From Granulicella sibirica (lineage in GTDB: Bacteria > Acidobacteriota > Terriglobia > Terriglobales > Acidobacteriaceae): DNA of 64,000 bases. The stretch lies in NCBI RefSeq assembly GCF_004115155.1, contig NZ_RDSM01000003.1, positions 806,001 through 870,000 on the forward strand, given 5' to 3'. Position numbers and translations under genes: made by a program. This document shows positions 1-8,552 of this stretch, one piece after another (positions within the stretch are counted from its first letter, which is position 1; every line of letters begins with the position of its first letter). Under the pieces are notes generated by a model. That model did not search any database, was not told the DNA's origin, and saw only the letters and a program-made list of their open reading frames with translations.

Positions 1-251
1 TCGTCGGACACGGTATCGGCAAGAACATGCACGAGGATCCGCAGGTTCCGAACTACGGGCCTCGCGGTAAGGGCCCACGCCTGAAAGCCGGCATGGTTCT
101 GGCCATTGAGCCGATGATTAATCTGGGCAAGCCTGAGGTTCGCGTCCTGGCTGACGGATGGACCGCGGTCACCGTGGATGGGAGTTACAGTGCTCATTTC
201 GAGCATACCGTCGCGATCACCGATAAAGGCCCGCAGGTTCTTACGCGTTAG
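1..251 (+). CDS. map: Methionine aminopeptidase type I, C-terminal part (5' end outside window)
   Basis: The reading frame is open from base 3 and ends with TAG at 249-251. It removes the initiator Met from nascent proteins in the cytoplasm, using two metal ions. Visible motifs are [12 protein letters not shown] (metal-binding and substrate-binding His), MVLAIEPM (metal Glu) and HFEHTVAI (last metal Glu). These are the three C-terminal catalytic blocks of the family, so the visible part looks intact. In many bacteria map directly precedes infA in the spc/alpha operon. Here infA lies about 11.6 kb away. The stop codon overlaps the stop of the convergent DUF4159 gene. Confidence 0.95.
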   Translation, partial: VGHGIGKNMHEDPQVPNYGPRGKGPRLKAGMVLAIEPMINLGKPEVRVLADGWTAVTVDGSYSAHFEHTVAITDKGPQVLTR

Positions 252-1075
252 TGCGTCATGGCATAAACGACGTAGTTTGTTCCGATTCTCAGGGCTAAAT
301 CCGAGAATTTGAGTGGATATCTTGGATTATCCGACCATTCCCAGGCGTCTCCGATGTCGGAGTTGAGGGAGATGGCTACCATGATGCGGCCTTTGTCGTC
401 GTAGATTCCTTCCCAGCGGGCGACTCGTCCGTCTTTCTTGAAGCCGGTGCTGAGGTGTTCAGCTCCGGGGATCTGATATCGGTCATCAAGATCAAAGACG
501 GTGTGGAAGATAGTGTCTTCGTTTGGGATGTCGACGATGTCGCGATCGGGGAAGACGACCTTCATGCTCTTTTCGAAAAAGGCTTGTTCTTCGTGGCCGT
601 GGAAGTCGTCGGCCATGAAAAACCCTCCGCGGAGCAGATAATCCCGTAGTTTTGCTGCCTGTTTGTCGGTTAATCCCCATTCTCCAACCTGGACGGCGTA
701 GAGCCAGGGCCAGTTGTAGATTTCGTCTCCGTCGTCGAGGTTGACGGATTGCTCTACGGAACGGGCGTCGATTCGGGTGAGGCGGCGGATGGCTGCGGCT
801 AGCTTGCGGTCGGCGGCGGGGAAGTCCTGGGTCCATAGGGAGAGGCCTTCGCGCCAGTCTCCGTCGAAGCGGCCGCGGTAGCCGTCGAGGGGGCCGGGAG
901 GGTACATGAGGCGGGCGAAGGTCCACTCGGCCTTGTGATTCCAATCGGGTGGAAGTGGCATGTTTTCATAACCTTCCACCGATGGATACGAATGGAACGG
1001 GCGTTGCGCGTAGAGGACGCCGACGATGATTCCGGTCAAGGCGAGAGCGTAGACGGATCGTTTCAGAGAGGTCAT
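248..1075 (-). CDS. DUF4159 domain protein with N-terminal membrane anchor or signal
   Basis: The 275-residue protein (from the chosen start) begins with a short positive stretch and one hydrophobic segment (about residues 3-22), so it is probably exported or anchored. The rest resembles DUF4159: a FARLMYPPG motif, a [12 protein letters not shown] block, and [18 protein letters not shown], a glycine-rich strand typical of this glutamine-amidotransferase-like fold. The family has no firm biochemical role that I know. I chose the ATG at 1073-1075 (MTSLKRSV) because GGGAAG lies upstream and the hydrophobic segment follows; an ATG at 1153 would add 26 poorly structured residues. It is convergent with map, and its stop overlaps the map stop by three bases. 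Confidence 0.8.
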   Translation of the reverse strand: MTSLKRSVYALALTGIIVGVLYAQRPFHSYPSVEGYENMPLPPDWNHKAEWTFARLMYPPGPLDGYRGRFDGDWREGLSLWTQDFPAADRKLAAAIRRLTRIDARSVEQSVNLDDGDEIYNWPWLYAVQVGEWGLTDKQAAKLRDYLLRGGFFMADDFHGHEEQAFFEKSMKVVFPDRDIVDIPNEDTIFHTVFDLDDRYQIPGAEHLSTGFKKDGRVARWEGIYDDKGRIMVAISLNSDIGDAWEWSDNPRYPLKFSDLALRIGTNYVVYAMTH

Positions 1076-1275
1076 GGGCCAGCTTCCCACGTTCTGGTAT
1101 GAGGCTAGCATGGAGGGCTTCCGAGAGTGCAGGTGCCTTTCGGCCGGACTCATTTGATGGCATTTACCTGCGATTCCTGGTCTTTGTGGTGAGTTTCAGG
1201 GTTTCTTCCCATGGTTTTTGGTTTTGATAGCGGTCGCGTAGGGTTCCTAACGAAAAACCGAGACGCATTTAAGCA

Positions 1276-1322
1276 GGAAAGTGTGGATAGGATGTGGGGC
1301 GTTGTACGGTAAGTGTGGTCAG
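1276..1322. repeat. 47-nt direct repeat, copy A
   Basis: It matches 8506-8552 without gaps at 35 of 47 positions, counted by hand. Shared blocks are GGAAA, GGAT, TGGG, GTTGT and CGGTAA. It lies just past the 3' end of the minus-strand Fpg-like gene. Copy B lies at the 3' end of the minus-strand DoxX-like gene. Confidence 0.5.
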
Positions 1323-1341
1323 TGACGGTACGTCCAGCAGG

Positions 1342-2241
1342 TCAGCGGCGCTTAAGGGCTTCGAGTTCGTCGAGGGTGCGAGGCCAATCCTTGCCGAGGA
1401 GGCGGGAGAGGCTCCGGTCGGCCAGGACTTTACCACCGGTCTGACAGTTCGGGCAGTAGTTGGTTTCGTTGTCGGCATAGCGGATCCGTTGGATAGGGCT
1501 ACCGCAGATGGGGCAGGGCTGGTTGAATCGACCGTGGACGGCCATGTCCTTGCGAAAGGCGGTGACCTTTTCGGGGAAGGCGGCGCCAGCTTCCTTCGTG
1601 AGGCGGTCGACCCAGAGGTGCATGGTGGCGCGAGTAGCTGTGAAGAGGCGATCCCACTCCCCGGGGGTGAGCTTGTGGGTTTGGAGGATGGGCGAGAGGC
1701 GGGCAGCGTGGAGTATCTCGTCTGAGTATGCGTTGCCGATGCCTGAGAGGATGCGGGGGTCGGTAAGGGCTCGCTTGAGGGTGCGGTTTTCGATGGTGAG
1801 GGCGGCGCGGAACGATTCGAGGTCGAGAGAGAAGATATCGAGTCCGCCGGGATCGACAGATGCGGCATCCTCGCGGGTGGCGAAGACGTGGAGGGATGCG
1901 CGGCGTTTGGATCCAGCTTCGGTGAGAACCAGCGAACCGGAAGGAAAGTCAAAGGCGGCGAGCATGTTCCGGCCGGCGAGCTTTGCGCCGGGCTGCCGCC
2001 AGTGGAGACGTCCGGCGATCATGAGATGGAGGACGAGCCACTTCCCGTCATCGAAGCCGATGGCGATCCGTTTGCCGATGCGGTCGAGGGCGAGAACGGT
2101 GTGGCCTTCGACGGACTCAAAGGGGGGTTGGACGGTGCGGAGGAGGAAGGGGCTGGCGAGGCGGACCTTGAGAACCGTCTCGCCCAGAACGCGATCGGAA
2201 AGAGCGGTGAGATAGGCCGTAATGTCTGGTAGTTCCGGCAT
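1342..2241 (-). CDS. Fpg/Nei-family DNA glycosylase
   Basis: The 299-residue protein belongs to the bifunctional base-excision family that removes oxidised purines and nicks the abasic site. The start MPELPDI gives the N-terminal Pro nucleophile and the following Glu. Lys57 sits in the DRIGKR hairpin, and [11 protein letters not shown] is the helix-two-turn-helix signature. A C-terminal zinc finger has Cys243, Cys246, Cys263 and Cys266. Two features depart from classical MutM: Asp replaces Glu at residue 6 (PELPDI for PELPEV), and the zinc-finger loop has Asn259 where E. coli Fpg has its DNA-contacting Arg. About 33 residues follow the finger. It is therefore an Fpg-like subclass, and I withhold the name mutM. 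The nearest gene on the same strand is the DUF4159 gene. Confidence 0.9.
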   Translation of the reverse strand: MPELPDITAYLTALSDRVLGETVLKVRLASPFLLRTVQPPFESVEGHTVLALDRIGKRIAIGFDDGKWLVLHLMIAGRLHWRQPGAKLAGRNMLAAFDFPSGSLVLTEAGSKRRASLHVFATREDAASVDPGGLDIFSLDLESFRAALTIENRTLKRALTDPRILSGIGNAYSDEILHAARLSPILQTHKLTPGEWDRLFTATRATMHLWVDRLTKEAGAAFPEKVTAFRKDMAVHGRFNQPCPICGSPIQRIRYADNETNYCPNCQTGGKVLADRSLSRLLGKDWPRTLDELEALKRR

Positions 2242-2343
2242 GGCGATAGGATACTAGCGAACGCGGAGCGTACCCCGGCGCTTTGCCTGGTCGATGACTG
2301 ACGCGATCGGATGCATCGGGTATATAGGGACAGAGAAAATTCA

Positions 2344-4263
2344 ATGGCGCTCACGAACACGCAACTTCAGGCAGTCTTCGACAACATGAGGGAAGGGATT
2401 TTCGTCCTGGATCGAGATCACAACGTTGTCCAGATGAACCATTCGGCCGCCAGCATCTTCGGTTTATCTGGACAAACGCTCTCCAACGAGATTGCCGAAG
2501 AGATCTTTGAGGTCTATCTTCCGGACGGCAGTCTGCTGCCCCGGACGGAATGGGCGGGGGCAATTGCACTGGAGGGACGCTTTCTTCAGAACTATGAGGT
2601 TCTGGTTCGGCGGAAGGATACAGGCTTATTGGTCGCCACCGAGGTCAGCTTGGCTCCAATCAGGAATGAGGCTGGTGAAACCGAGCTCATCGTCGTCTGC
2701 CACCGCGATGTCTCTGAACGTCGAGATGCGGATCATGCAAAGGCGCGGCTCGCTGCAATCGTCGAGTCTTCGGAAGACGCGATCATCGGCAAGGATACGC
2801 AAGGCATTGTGACGAGCTGGAACCTGGGAGCGGAGAGAACGTTCGGGTATACCGCAGACGAGATGGTGGGGCAGTCGGTTCGCCGACTCATTCCTCCCGA
2901 ATTGCAGCACGAGGAAGACCTGATTCTGAGCCGAATTCGTGACGGCCAGACGGTCCGGCATATTGAGACGCGACGGGTCAAGAAGAACGGCGAGCTGATC
3001 GATATCTCGCTGACCACGTCCCCGATCCGCGATACCTCCGGGCGGCTGATTGGCGCCTCCAAGGTGGCCAGGGATATTACCGAGAAGAAAAGACTTGAGA
3101 ATCAACTTCACCAGAGTCAAAAGCTTGAAGCCGTGGGCCAATTGACTGGCGGCATCGCTCACGACTTCAACAACCTGCTGGCGGTCATCCTGGGGAACCT
3201 GGATTTATTGGAACGGCTCGTTTCGAACGATCCAGCGGCACTGAAGCGCGTCAAGACCGCGCAGAAAGCATCGATTCGCGGTGCGGACCTGACACGGCGC
3301 CTGCTTGCTTTCTCGAGCGATGGTGAGCTGCAACCTCGACCTACCTCCTTGAATGAAGCAGTGCACACGATCGTGGAACTAGCGGCACGAGGAATCGGTG
3401 CCGACATCGTTGTCACGACCCATCTCGACGCGTCCATGCCTTCTGTTCTCGTCGATGTCTCGGGGCTGGAGAATGCGTTATTGAACCTTATGGTGAATGC
3501 GCGCGATGCGATGCCGAACGGAGGTTCCCTGCATATCACCTCCGAGCTTCGTGAGATCACTGACGGCCATGCCTCCGTGCAAGCGGGGGATCTGAAGCCC
3601 GGGCGATATGCGGGCATCTCCGTCTCTGACTCAGGGGTGGGTATGTCGCACGAGGTGCTGGCCCGGGCTCTCGAGCCTTTCTTTACGACCAAGAAAAGAG
3701 GAAAGGGAACGGGCCTTGGACTAGCGATGGTTTACGGCTTTGTGAAGCAGTCCGGAGGCGCGGTCAGGATATACAGCGAGCCCGGTTTTGGAACGACAGT
3801 GACCTTCTTCCTGCCCCTGGCGCAGCAAGGGTTTGAAGCGTGGCAACGGACTGTTTCTCCTATGGAAGACGTGAAGCATACAGGAACGGTGCTAGTCGTC
3901 GACGACGAGGCAGACCTGGTCGAGATCGCCGTGGCTTACCTAGAAGAGATGGGTTGCCAGGTGCACGTCGCGGCGGATGGTGTGGCTGCTCTTGACGTTC
4001 TGGCTCAACACAGGGAGATCGAACTGGTTATCACGGACGTGGTCATGCCGGGCGACGTGAATGGAATTGAACTTGGCCGTAGGATCGGTCTTCTTTATCC
4101 GGATACAAGAGTGCTCTATTGCTCAGGATTCCCCGCGGATGCCCTCGCGGAGCGGACGATGTCCGTGAATGGCCCGCTTTTGCGGAAGCCGTATCAGAAG
4201 AGCGAGTTCCGCACGGCCGTCAACAGAGCTTTTGAATCTGGAGCCGAAGCAGGTGGGGATTAG
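2344..4263 (+). CDS. PAS-PAS hybrid sensor histidine kinase with C-terminal receiver
   Basis: 639 residues, no membrane segment, so a cytoplasmic sensor. Order: PAS about 5-125, second PAS about 135-255, dimerisation domain with phospho-His273 (GGIAHDFNNLL), HATPase with N box (NLMVNARDAM, about 381-390), DSGVGM and GTGLGLAMVYGF, then a receiver (about 514-630) with Asp520/Asp521, phospho-acceptor Asp565 (ITDVVMPG) and Lys615. All catalytic residues are present. I chose the ATG at 2344; a frame-open ATG at 2311 would add 11 residues. It is a close paralogue of the next kinase, whose last 620 or so residues have the same domain order and many identical blocks, but it lacks the LOV and N-terminal domains. 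The signal is unknown. Confidence 0.92.
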   Translation: MALTNTQLQAVFDNMREGIFVLDRDHNVVQMNHSAASIFGLSGQTLSNEIAEEIFEVYLPDGSLLPRTEWAGAIALEGRFLQNYEVLVRRKDTGLLVATEVSLAPIRNEAGETELIVVCHRDVSERRDADHAKARLAAIVESSEDAIIGKDTQGIVTSWNLGAERTFGYTADEMVGQSVRRLIPPELQHEEDLILSRIRDGQTVRHIETRRVKKNGELIDISLTTSPIRDTSGRLIGASKVARDITEKKRLENQLHQSQKLEAVGQLTGGIAHDFNNLLAVILGNLDLLERLVSNDPAALKRVKTAQKASIRGADLTRRLLAFSSDGELQPRPTSLNEAVHTIVELAARGIGADIVVTTHLDASMPSVLVDVSGLENALLNLMVNARDAMPNGGSLHITSELREITDGHASVQAGDLKPGRYAGISVSDSGVGMSHEVLARALEPFFTTKKRGKGTGLGLAMVYGFVKQSGGAVRIYSEPGFGTTVTFFLPLAQQGFEAWQRTVSPMEDVKHTGTVLVVDDEADLVEIAVAYLEEMGCQVHVAADGVAALDVLAQHREIELVITDVVMPGDVNGIELGRRIGLLYPDTRVLYCSGFPADALAERTMSVNGPLLRKPYQKSEFRTAVNRAFESGAEAGGD

Positions 4264-4326
4264 CGCCCGCGATGCATGATGCGTGTGCGGAGCGAGTCGA
4301 CTTTACGCCGCGGAGTGAGAGCGGTG

Positions 4327-4366
4327 TCTGTCGGTTAGCCGACAGATAGAGCACTGCCCGAGTGCT
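4327..4366. other. Two adjacent perfect inverted repeats upstream of the LOV kinase
   Basis: 4327-4346 reads TCTGTCGG-TTAG-CCGACAGA, a perfect 8-bp stem. 4350-4366 contains AGCACT-N5-AGTGCT, a perfect 6-bp stem. Neither is followed by a T-run on the plus strand, so they may be operator dyads rather than terminators. They lie in the 200-bp gap between the two kinase genes. Confidence 0.45.
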
Positions 4367-4463
4367 ACACTTCGCGTGTCTTCTCTCGAACCGGTGAGGC
4401 GGTTGCGAGACCTTCCTCTGTTATCCAAGGATCGATATTGGTTCAAAACGCAGAGAACAGCCA

Positions 4464-7232
4464 ATGACTAATCTGCCGAGAATCGTCCTGTTGCTTAGGG
4501 ACGACGGGGAACGCGCACTGGTGAGGGCACTCGCGGAGCAGTGCGGTTTTGACCCAGTAGAACGCCGGGGGCGTTTCTCCGATTCTTCTCGTCAAACAGA
4601 TGAAGCTGACGAAGCCGGCAGGGGCCGGCGGTCCGGCAGGACTCTCGGCGAGCGAGCTGACTTCCTGATCACGGACGACGCTTCCGACCTGGATCCTTTG
4701 GTAGAGCGCCCGGCGCATCGGACTTTTTTTCGTGATGTCCTGCCCCTGATGGTTCTTGTCAGCGATCAAGAGGCGATGCTGCCCGTGCCTCTCGATGACG
4801 CCGACGACAGGTGGTTCTGTGTTCTTCGGCGGCCTTTGTCGAGTGAGGCCCTGGGAGTACAGCTTCGACAGATGATTCGATCCGCGCGGGTGATGGAGAA
4901 CCGTTACAGGTCCGCCGTGGACGAACTCCATCGCATTCGCCGGATCTTTGATTCTGTTCCAGTCGGCATCAGCATTGCGGATGCCACGCTTCCGGACGAA
5001 CCGCTGGTGTACGTCAACTCCGCCTTTGAAAAGATGACCGGTTACAGGGCTGCCGAAGTCTATGGGCGAAACTGCAGGTTCCTTCAGGGCTCGCTGAGGG
5101 GGCAGACTGGCGCGCTGGAGATTCGCGAGGCAATTGCAGAAAAGCGCGAGACTCGTGCCCTGCTAAAGAACTATCGGAAGGACGGTATCTCGTTCTGGAA
5201 TGATGTTCTGCTTTCCCCGTTCTTCGATACATCGGGCCAGTTGACCCACTTTGTGGGCATTCAAAACGATGTAACGCAGGAAGTCGATGCGAAGGCCTCG
5301 CTGAAGCACATGGAGCGTGACCTGGAAGAGACCCAACTCCAGCTTCAGGCGATTTTGGATACGATGCACGACGCTGTCGTGGTGCTGGACCGTGGTCAGA
5401 ATATCGTGAAGATGAACGAGTCCGCGGCGCGCTTTCTCGGATTGTCCGAGCGAACGCTCTCGAGCAAGAACGTCGAGGACACCTTCGAAGCTTATCTGCC
5501 GGATGGAAGCTTGCTTCCGCGGGACGAGTGGCCGAGCGCGCTCGCGCTCAAGGGACACTTTGTCCAGGATTCCGGAATCGTGATCGTGAGAAAGGATACG
5601 GGGAAGAGCATCCTCGCTGAGGTCAGCACGGCTCCGATCCTGAATCAAGCTGGCGAGCCATACCTGGTGACCGTCTACTACCGGGACGTGACGGAGCAGA
5701 GCGACATCGTTCGGGCACATACCCGCCTCGCCGCCATCGTGGAATCGTCGGACGACGCGATCATCAGCAAGGATCTGCATGGCCTGGTGACAAGCTGGAA
5801 CTCCGGCGCGGAGAAGATCTTCGGTTACACGGCCGGAGAGATCCTTGGGCAGTCGATCCGCCTCGTGATCCCTGCGGATCTTCAACGGGAGGAGGACGAG
5901 ATCCTGGAAGGTATTCGCAGGGGCGACACGGTCGAGCATATCGAGACGCGGAGGAGAACGAAGAGTGGCGATATCATCCATCTTTCGCTGACGATTTCGC
6001 CGATCCGTGACGCGAACGGCAAGGTGATCGGCGCGTCGAAGATCGGGCGGGACATTACGGAAAGAAGGCGGCTCGAGAGCCAGTTGCACCAGAGCCAGAA
6101 GCTCGAAGCGGTCGGCCAGCTCACGGGCGGCGTGGCGCACGACTTCAACAACCTTCTTGGCGTGATCGTGGGGAATCTGGATTTGCTTGAGCGGTTGGTT
6201 CCGGACAATGCAGGCGCTCTGAAGCGCGTGCGAACGGCCCAGAAGGCCGCGGAGCGCGGCGCGGATCTGACCCGACGGCTTCTTGCCTTCTCACGCAGAG
6301 ACGAGCTCAGGCCAACCCCGGCGTCGCTCAATGAATCGGTGCACAACGTCATCGCACTTTCGGCGCGCCTGATCGGACCTGAGATCAAGATCAAAAGCCA
6401 TCTCGATCCGTCTCTGCCCGCCATCTTCGTCGATGCCGCGGCGCTCGAAAGTGCACTGCTGAATCTTTTCCTGAACGCGCGTGATGCGATGCCAAATGGA
6501 GGATCACTGAACATTATGTCGGAGCTACGCCAGGTGAGGGCGAGCTCTATCCCCGTGCAGGCAGGCGATCTTCAGGCCGGGAGTTATGCGGGGATCTCGA
6601 TTTCCGATACCGGCTCCGGTATGTCGAAGGAGGTGTTGGAACGCGCCTTCGAACCTTTTTTCACGACAAAGAAGAGAGATCAGGGTACGGGACTTGGGTT
6701 GGCCATGGTGTACGGCTTCGTGAAGCAATCCGGTGGTACGATTCGGATCTACAGTGAGCCAGGATTCGGGACGACGGTGACTTTCTTTCTGCCCCTTGCC
6801 GAGACGATCCCGGAGCCTGTGGTGGTGCCGACCCGGCTGGCGAAGCGCAACTCAGTTGGAGTGGTGCTTGTGGTCGATGACGAATTGGACCTGCTGGAGA
6901 TCGCCGCGGCTTATCTCGATGGAATGGAGTGCACGCACTTTGAGGCTGTGGATGGCGCCAGTGCACTGGAGCGGATCGCGCTTCACCCGGAGATCGAGCT
7001 TGTGGTGACGGACGTTATTATGCCGGGAGGCATGAATGGGTTTGAGCTGGCGGAGAAGATCCTCCAAGTACGCCCCGAGATGAAGATTATTTATTGCTCC
7101 GGCTTTCCGGAGGATGCGCTGGCAGAACGGCGATCGCCGCTGATGGGCGCGCCTGTGCTGCGAAAACCTTATCAGCATGTGGAGTTCGAAGAGGCAGTGC
7201 GCGAGGCGTTCGCGAGGGAAGAACCGGCGTGA
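4464..7232 (+). CDS. LOV-PAS-PAS hybrid histidine kinase (putative blue-light sensor) with receiver
   Basis: 922 residues, soluble. Residues 1-140 look like a degenerate receiver (DFLITDD, then a hydrophobic strand and a KP-like RRP). Residues about 155-275 are a LOV domain: NSAFEKMTGY, the flavin motif GRNCRFLQG with adduct-forming Cys204 (codon 5073-5075), KNYRKDGISFWN and HFVGIQNDVT. In known LOV proteins blue light makes a covalent bond between this Cys and flavin and switches the output. Two PAS domains follow (about 290-410 and 420-535), then phospho-His559 (GGVAHDFNNLL), HATPase (NLFLNARDAM, DTGSGM, GTGLGLAMVYGF) and a receiver with Asp850 and Lys901. It follows its paralogue at 2344 and precedes a REC-EAL gene on the same strand. 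Light sensing is inferred from the motif; no chromophore-synthesis gene is near, and none is needed for FMN. Confidence 0.93.
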   Translation: MTNLPRIVLLLRDDGERALVRALAEQCGFDPVERRGRFSDSSRQTDEADEAGRGRRSGRTLGERADFLITDDASDLDPLVERPAHRTFFRDVLPLMVLVSDQEAMLPVPLDDADDRWFCVLRRPLSSEALGVQLRQMIRSARVMENRYRSAVDELHRIRRIFDSVPVGISIADATLPDEPLVYVNSAFEKMTGYRAAEVYGRNCRFLQGSLRGQTGALEIREAIAEKRETRALLKNYRKDGISFWNDVLLSPFFDTSGQLTHFVGIQNDVTQEVDAKASLKHMERDLEETQLQLQAILDTMHDAVVVLDRGQNIVKMNESAARFLGLSERTLSSKNVEDTFEAYLPDGSLLPRDEWPSALALKGHFVQDSGIVIVRKDTGKSILAEVSTAPILNQAGEPYLVTVYYRDVTEQSDIVRAHTRLAAIVESSDDAIISKDLHGLVTSWNSGAEKIFGYTAGEILGQSIRLVIPADLQREEDEILEGIRRGDTVEHIETRRRTKSGDIIHLSLTISPIRDANGKVIGASKIGRDITERRRLESQLHQSQKLEAVGQLTGGVAHDFNNLLGVIVGNLDLLERLVPDNAGALKRVRTAQKAAERGADLTRRLLAFSRRDELRPTPASLNESVHNVIALSARLIGPEIKIKSHLDPSLPAIFVDAAALESALLNLFLNARDAMPNGGSLNIMSELRQVRASSIPVQAGDLQAGSYAGISISDTGSGMSKEVLERAFEPFFTTKKRDQGTGLGLAMVYGFVKQSGGTIRIYSEPGFGTTVTFFLPLAETIPEPVVVPTRLAKRNSVGVVLVVDDELDLLEIAAAYLDGMECTHFEAVDGASALERIALHPEIELVVTDVIMPGGMNGFELAEKILQVRPEMKIIYCSGFPEDALAERRSPLMGAPVLRKPYQHVEFEEAVREAFAREEPA

Positions 7233-7293
7233 CGCGGCACCCATGATGAGATGGATGATGTAAAACGTGCAGTACATTTTCCCAGAGGTGAAG

Positions 7294-8502
7294 ATGGCAC
7301 CCATGCAGAGAATTCTCGTCATCGACGATGATTATGACTTAGGCCAATTCGTTGCCGAAGGCGCCCAGGCGATGGGAATGGAGTGTGCGGCGACAACGAG
7401 CGCAGGGGCCTTTCTCGACGGTCTGAACCCAGAGACGACCCTCATCTTTCTTGACCTTGTGATGCCCGAGATGGACGGCATCGAGTTACTGCGGGTTCTG
7501 AGCCAGAAGCGTTGCAACGCCGGCATTGTGCTGATGAGCGGAGCGGATCGACGGATTATCCAGACTGCGGAGGAGTGGGCCGAGGATCTTGGGTTATCGA
7601 TTGTCGGGCAGTTGCAGAAGCCGTTCCGGCTCGCCGAACTGGAAGTGATGCTGAAGAGGCATCTGGAACTCGGGAGAAGAATCGTGACGGAGCCGGCGGC
7701 GCACATCTTCGTTGGCGAGGCTGACCTGCGACGGGCGGTAGAGCGGGACGAGTTCGTCATTCATTTCCAGCCGCAGATCGAGATCAAGACGGGCGACGTC
7801 GTTGGCGTGGAAGCCCTCGTTCGCTGGCAGCATCCGGACTTTGGGCTCGTCTTTCCGGATGATTTCATCGGCATGGCCGAGCGGCTTGGGCTGATCGACG
7901 ACCTTGGGTGGATCGTCATGCGACGGGCGCTGGCCGATATCAGCAGGTTCTCCGCGAAGGCTGGAAGGAATCTTTCTCTGGCCATCAATTTCTCTTCTTA
8001 TTCCCTTCAGGATGCGAGGTTTCCCAACGAACTCTTTGCGTTGATGGCGGAGTACGGGATACAGCCAGCGACGATCATCATCGAGGTGACGGAGACGGGC
8101 CTTGTCCAGAAGCTGGCGAGCTCGCTCGATGTGTTTGCGAGGCTGCGGATGAGGGGGGTTCAGCTTTCGATCGACGACTTCGGGACGGGATACTCCATGT
8201 TGAAGCAGCTTCGGCTTGTTCCGGCAACGGAGTTGAAGATCGATAGGAGCTTTGTTCAGGGGATGATCAACGACGATCACGATCGCATCCTGGTGCAGAA
8301 GACGATCGAAATTGGGCATGAACTCGGAATGAGAGTCGTCGCGGAGGGAGTGGAAACGAATCAGCAGCTTGCATTCCTTGGGTCGCGGAAGTGCGAGATT
8401 GCGCAGGGCTATTTCTTCAGCCGGCCGATTCCCCCAGACGAATTGATGCGCTGGCTTGGCCTTGATTCCACGAGACGAGAGCAAGAGGCTACCGCGCATT
8501 AG
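7294..8502 (+). CDS. Receiver-EAL response regulator, putative c-di-GMP phosphodiesterase
   Basis: 402 residues from the ATG at 7294 (AGAGGTG just upstream; a second ATG at 7303 is equally possible). The N-terminal receiver has Asp11/Asp12, phospho-acceptor Asp54 (IFLDLVMP) and Lys109. The C-terminal EAL domain (about 145-390) has VEALVRW, IEVTET, the DDFGTGYS metal loop, LKIDRSFV, AEGVET and QGYFFSRP, so the residues that bind metal and c-di-GMP appear complete and the domain should hydrolyse c-di-GMP to pGpG. There is no GGDEF domain. The gene starts about 60 bp after the LOV kinase and is probably co-transcribed with it, which makes it the natural phosphotransfer target. That link is inference. 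Confidence 0.93.
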   Translation: MAPMQRILVIDDDYDLGQFVAEGAQAMGMECAATTSAGAFLDGLNPETTLIFLDLVMPEMDGIELLRVLSQKRCNAGIVLMSGADRRIIQTAEEWAEDLGLSIVGQLQKPFRLAELEVMLKRHLELGRRIVTEPAAHIFVGEADLRRAVERDEFVIHFQPQIEIKTGDVVGVEALVRWQHPDFGLVFPDDFIGMAERLGLIDDLGWIVMRRALADISRFSAKAGRNLSLAINFSSYSLQDARFPNELFALMAEYGIQPATIIIEVTETGLVQKLASSLDVFARLRMRGVQLSIDDFGTGYSMLKQLRLVPATELKIDRSFVQGMINDDHDRILVQKTIEIGHELGMRVVAEGVETNQQLAFLGSRKCEIAQGYFFSRPIPPDELMRWLGLDSTRREQEATAH

Positions 8503-8505
8503 GTT

Positions 8506-8552
8506 GGAAAACGTGTGTGGGATATGGGCGGTTGTCCGGTAAAGGTGGTTAG
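8506..8552. repeat. 47-nt direct repeat, copy B
   Basis: Ungapped 35/47 match to 1276-1322 in the same orientation, overlapping the 3' end of the DoxX-like gene. Together the two copies bracket the Fpg-kinase-kinase-EAL block. Confidence 0.5.
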
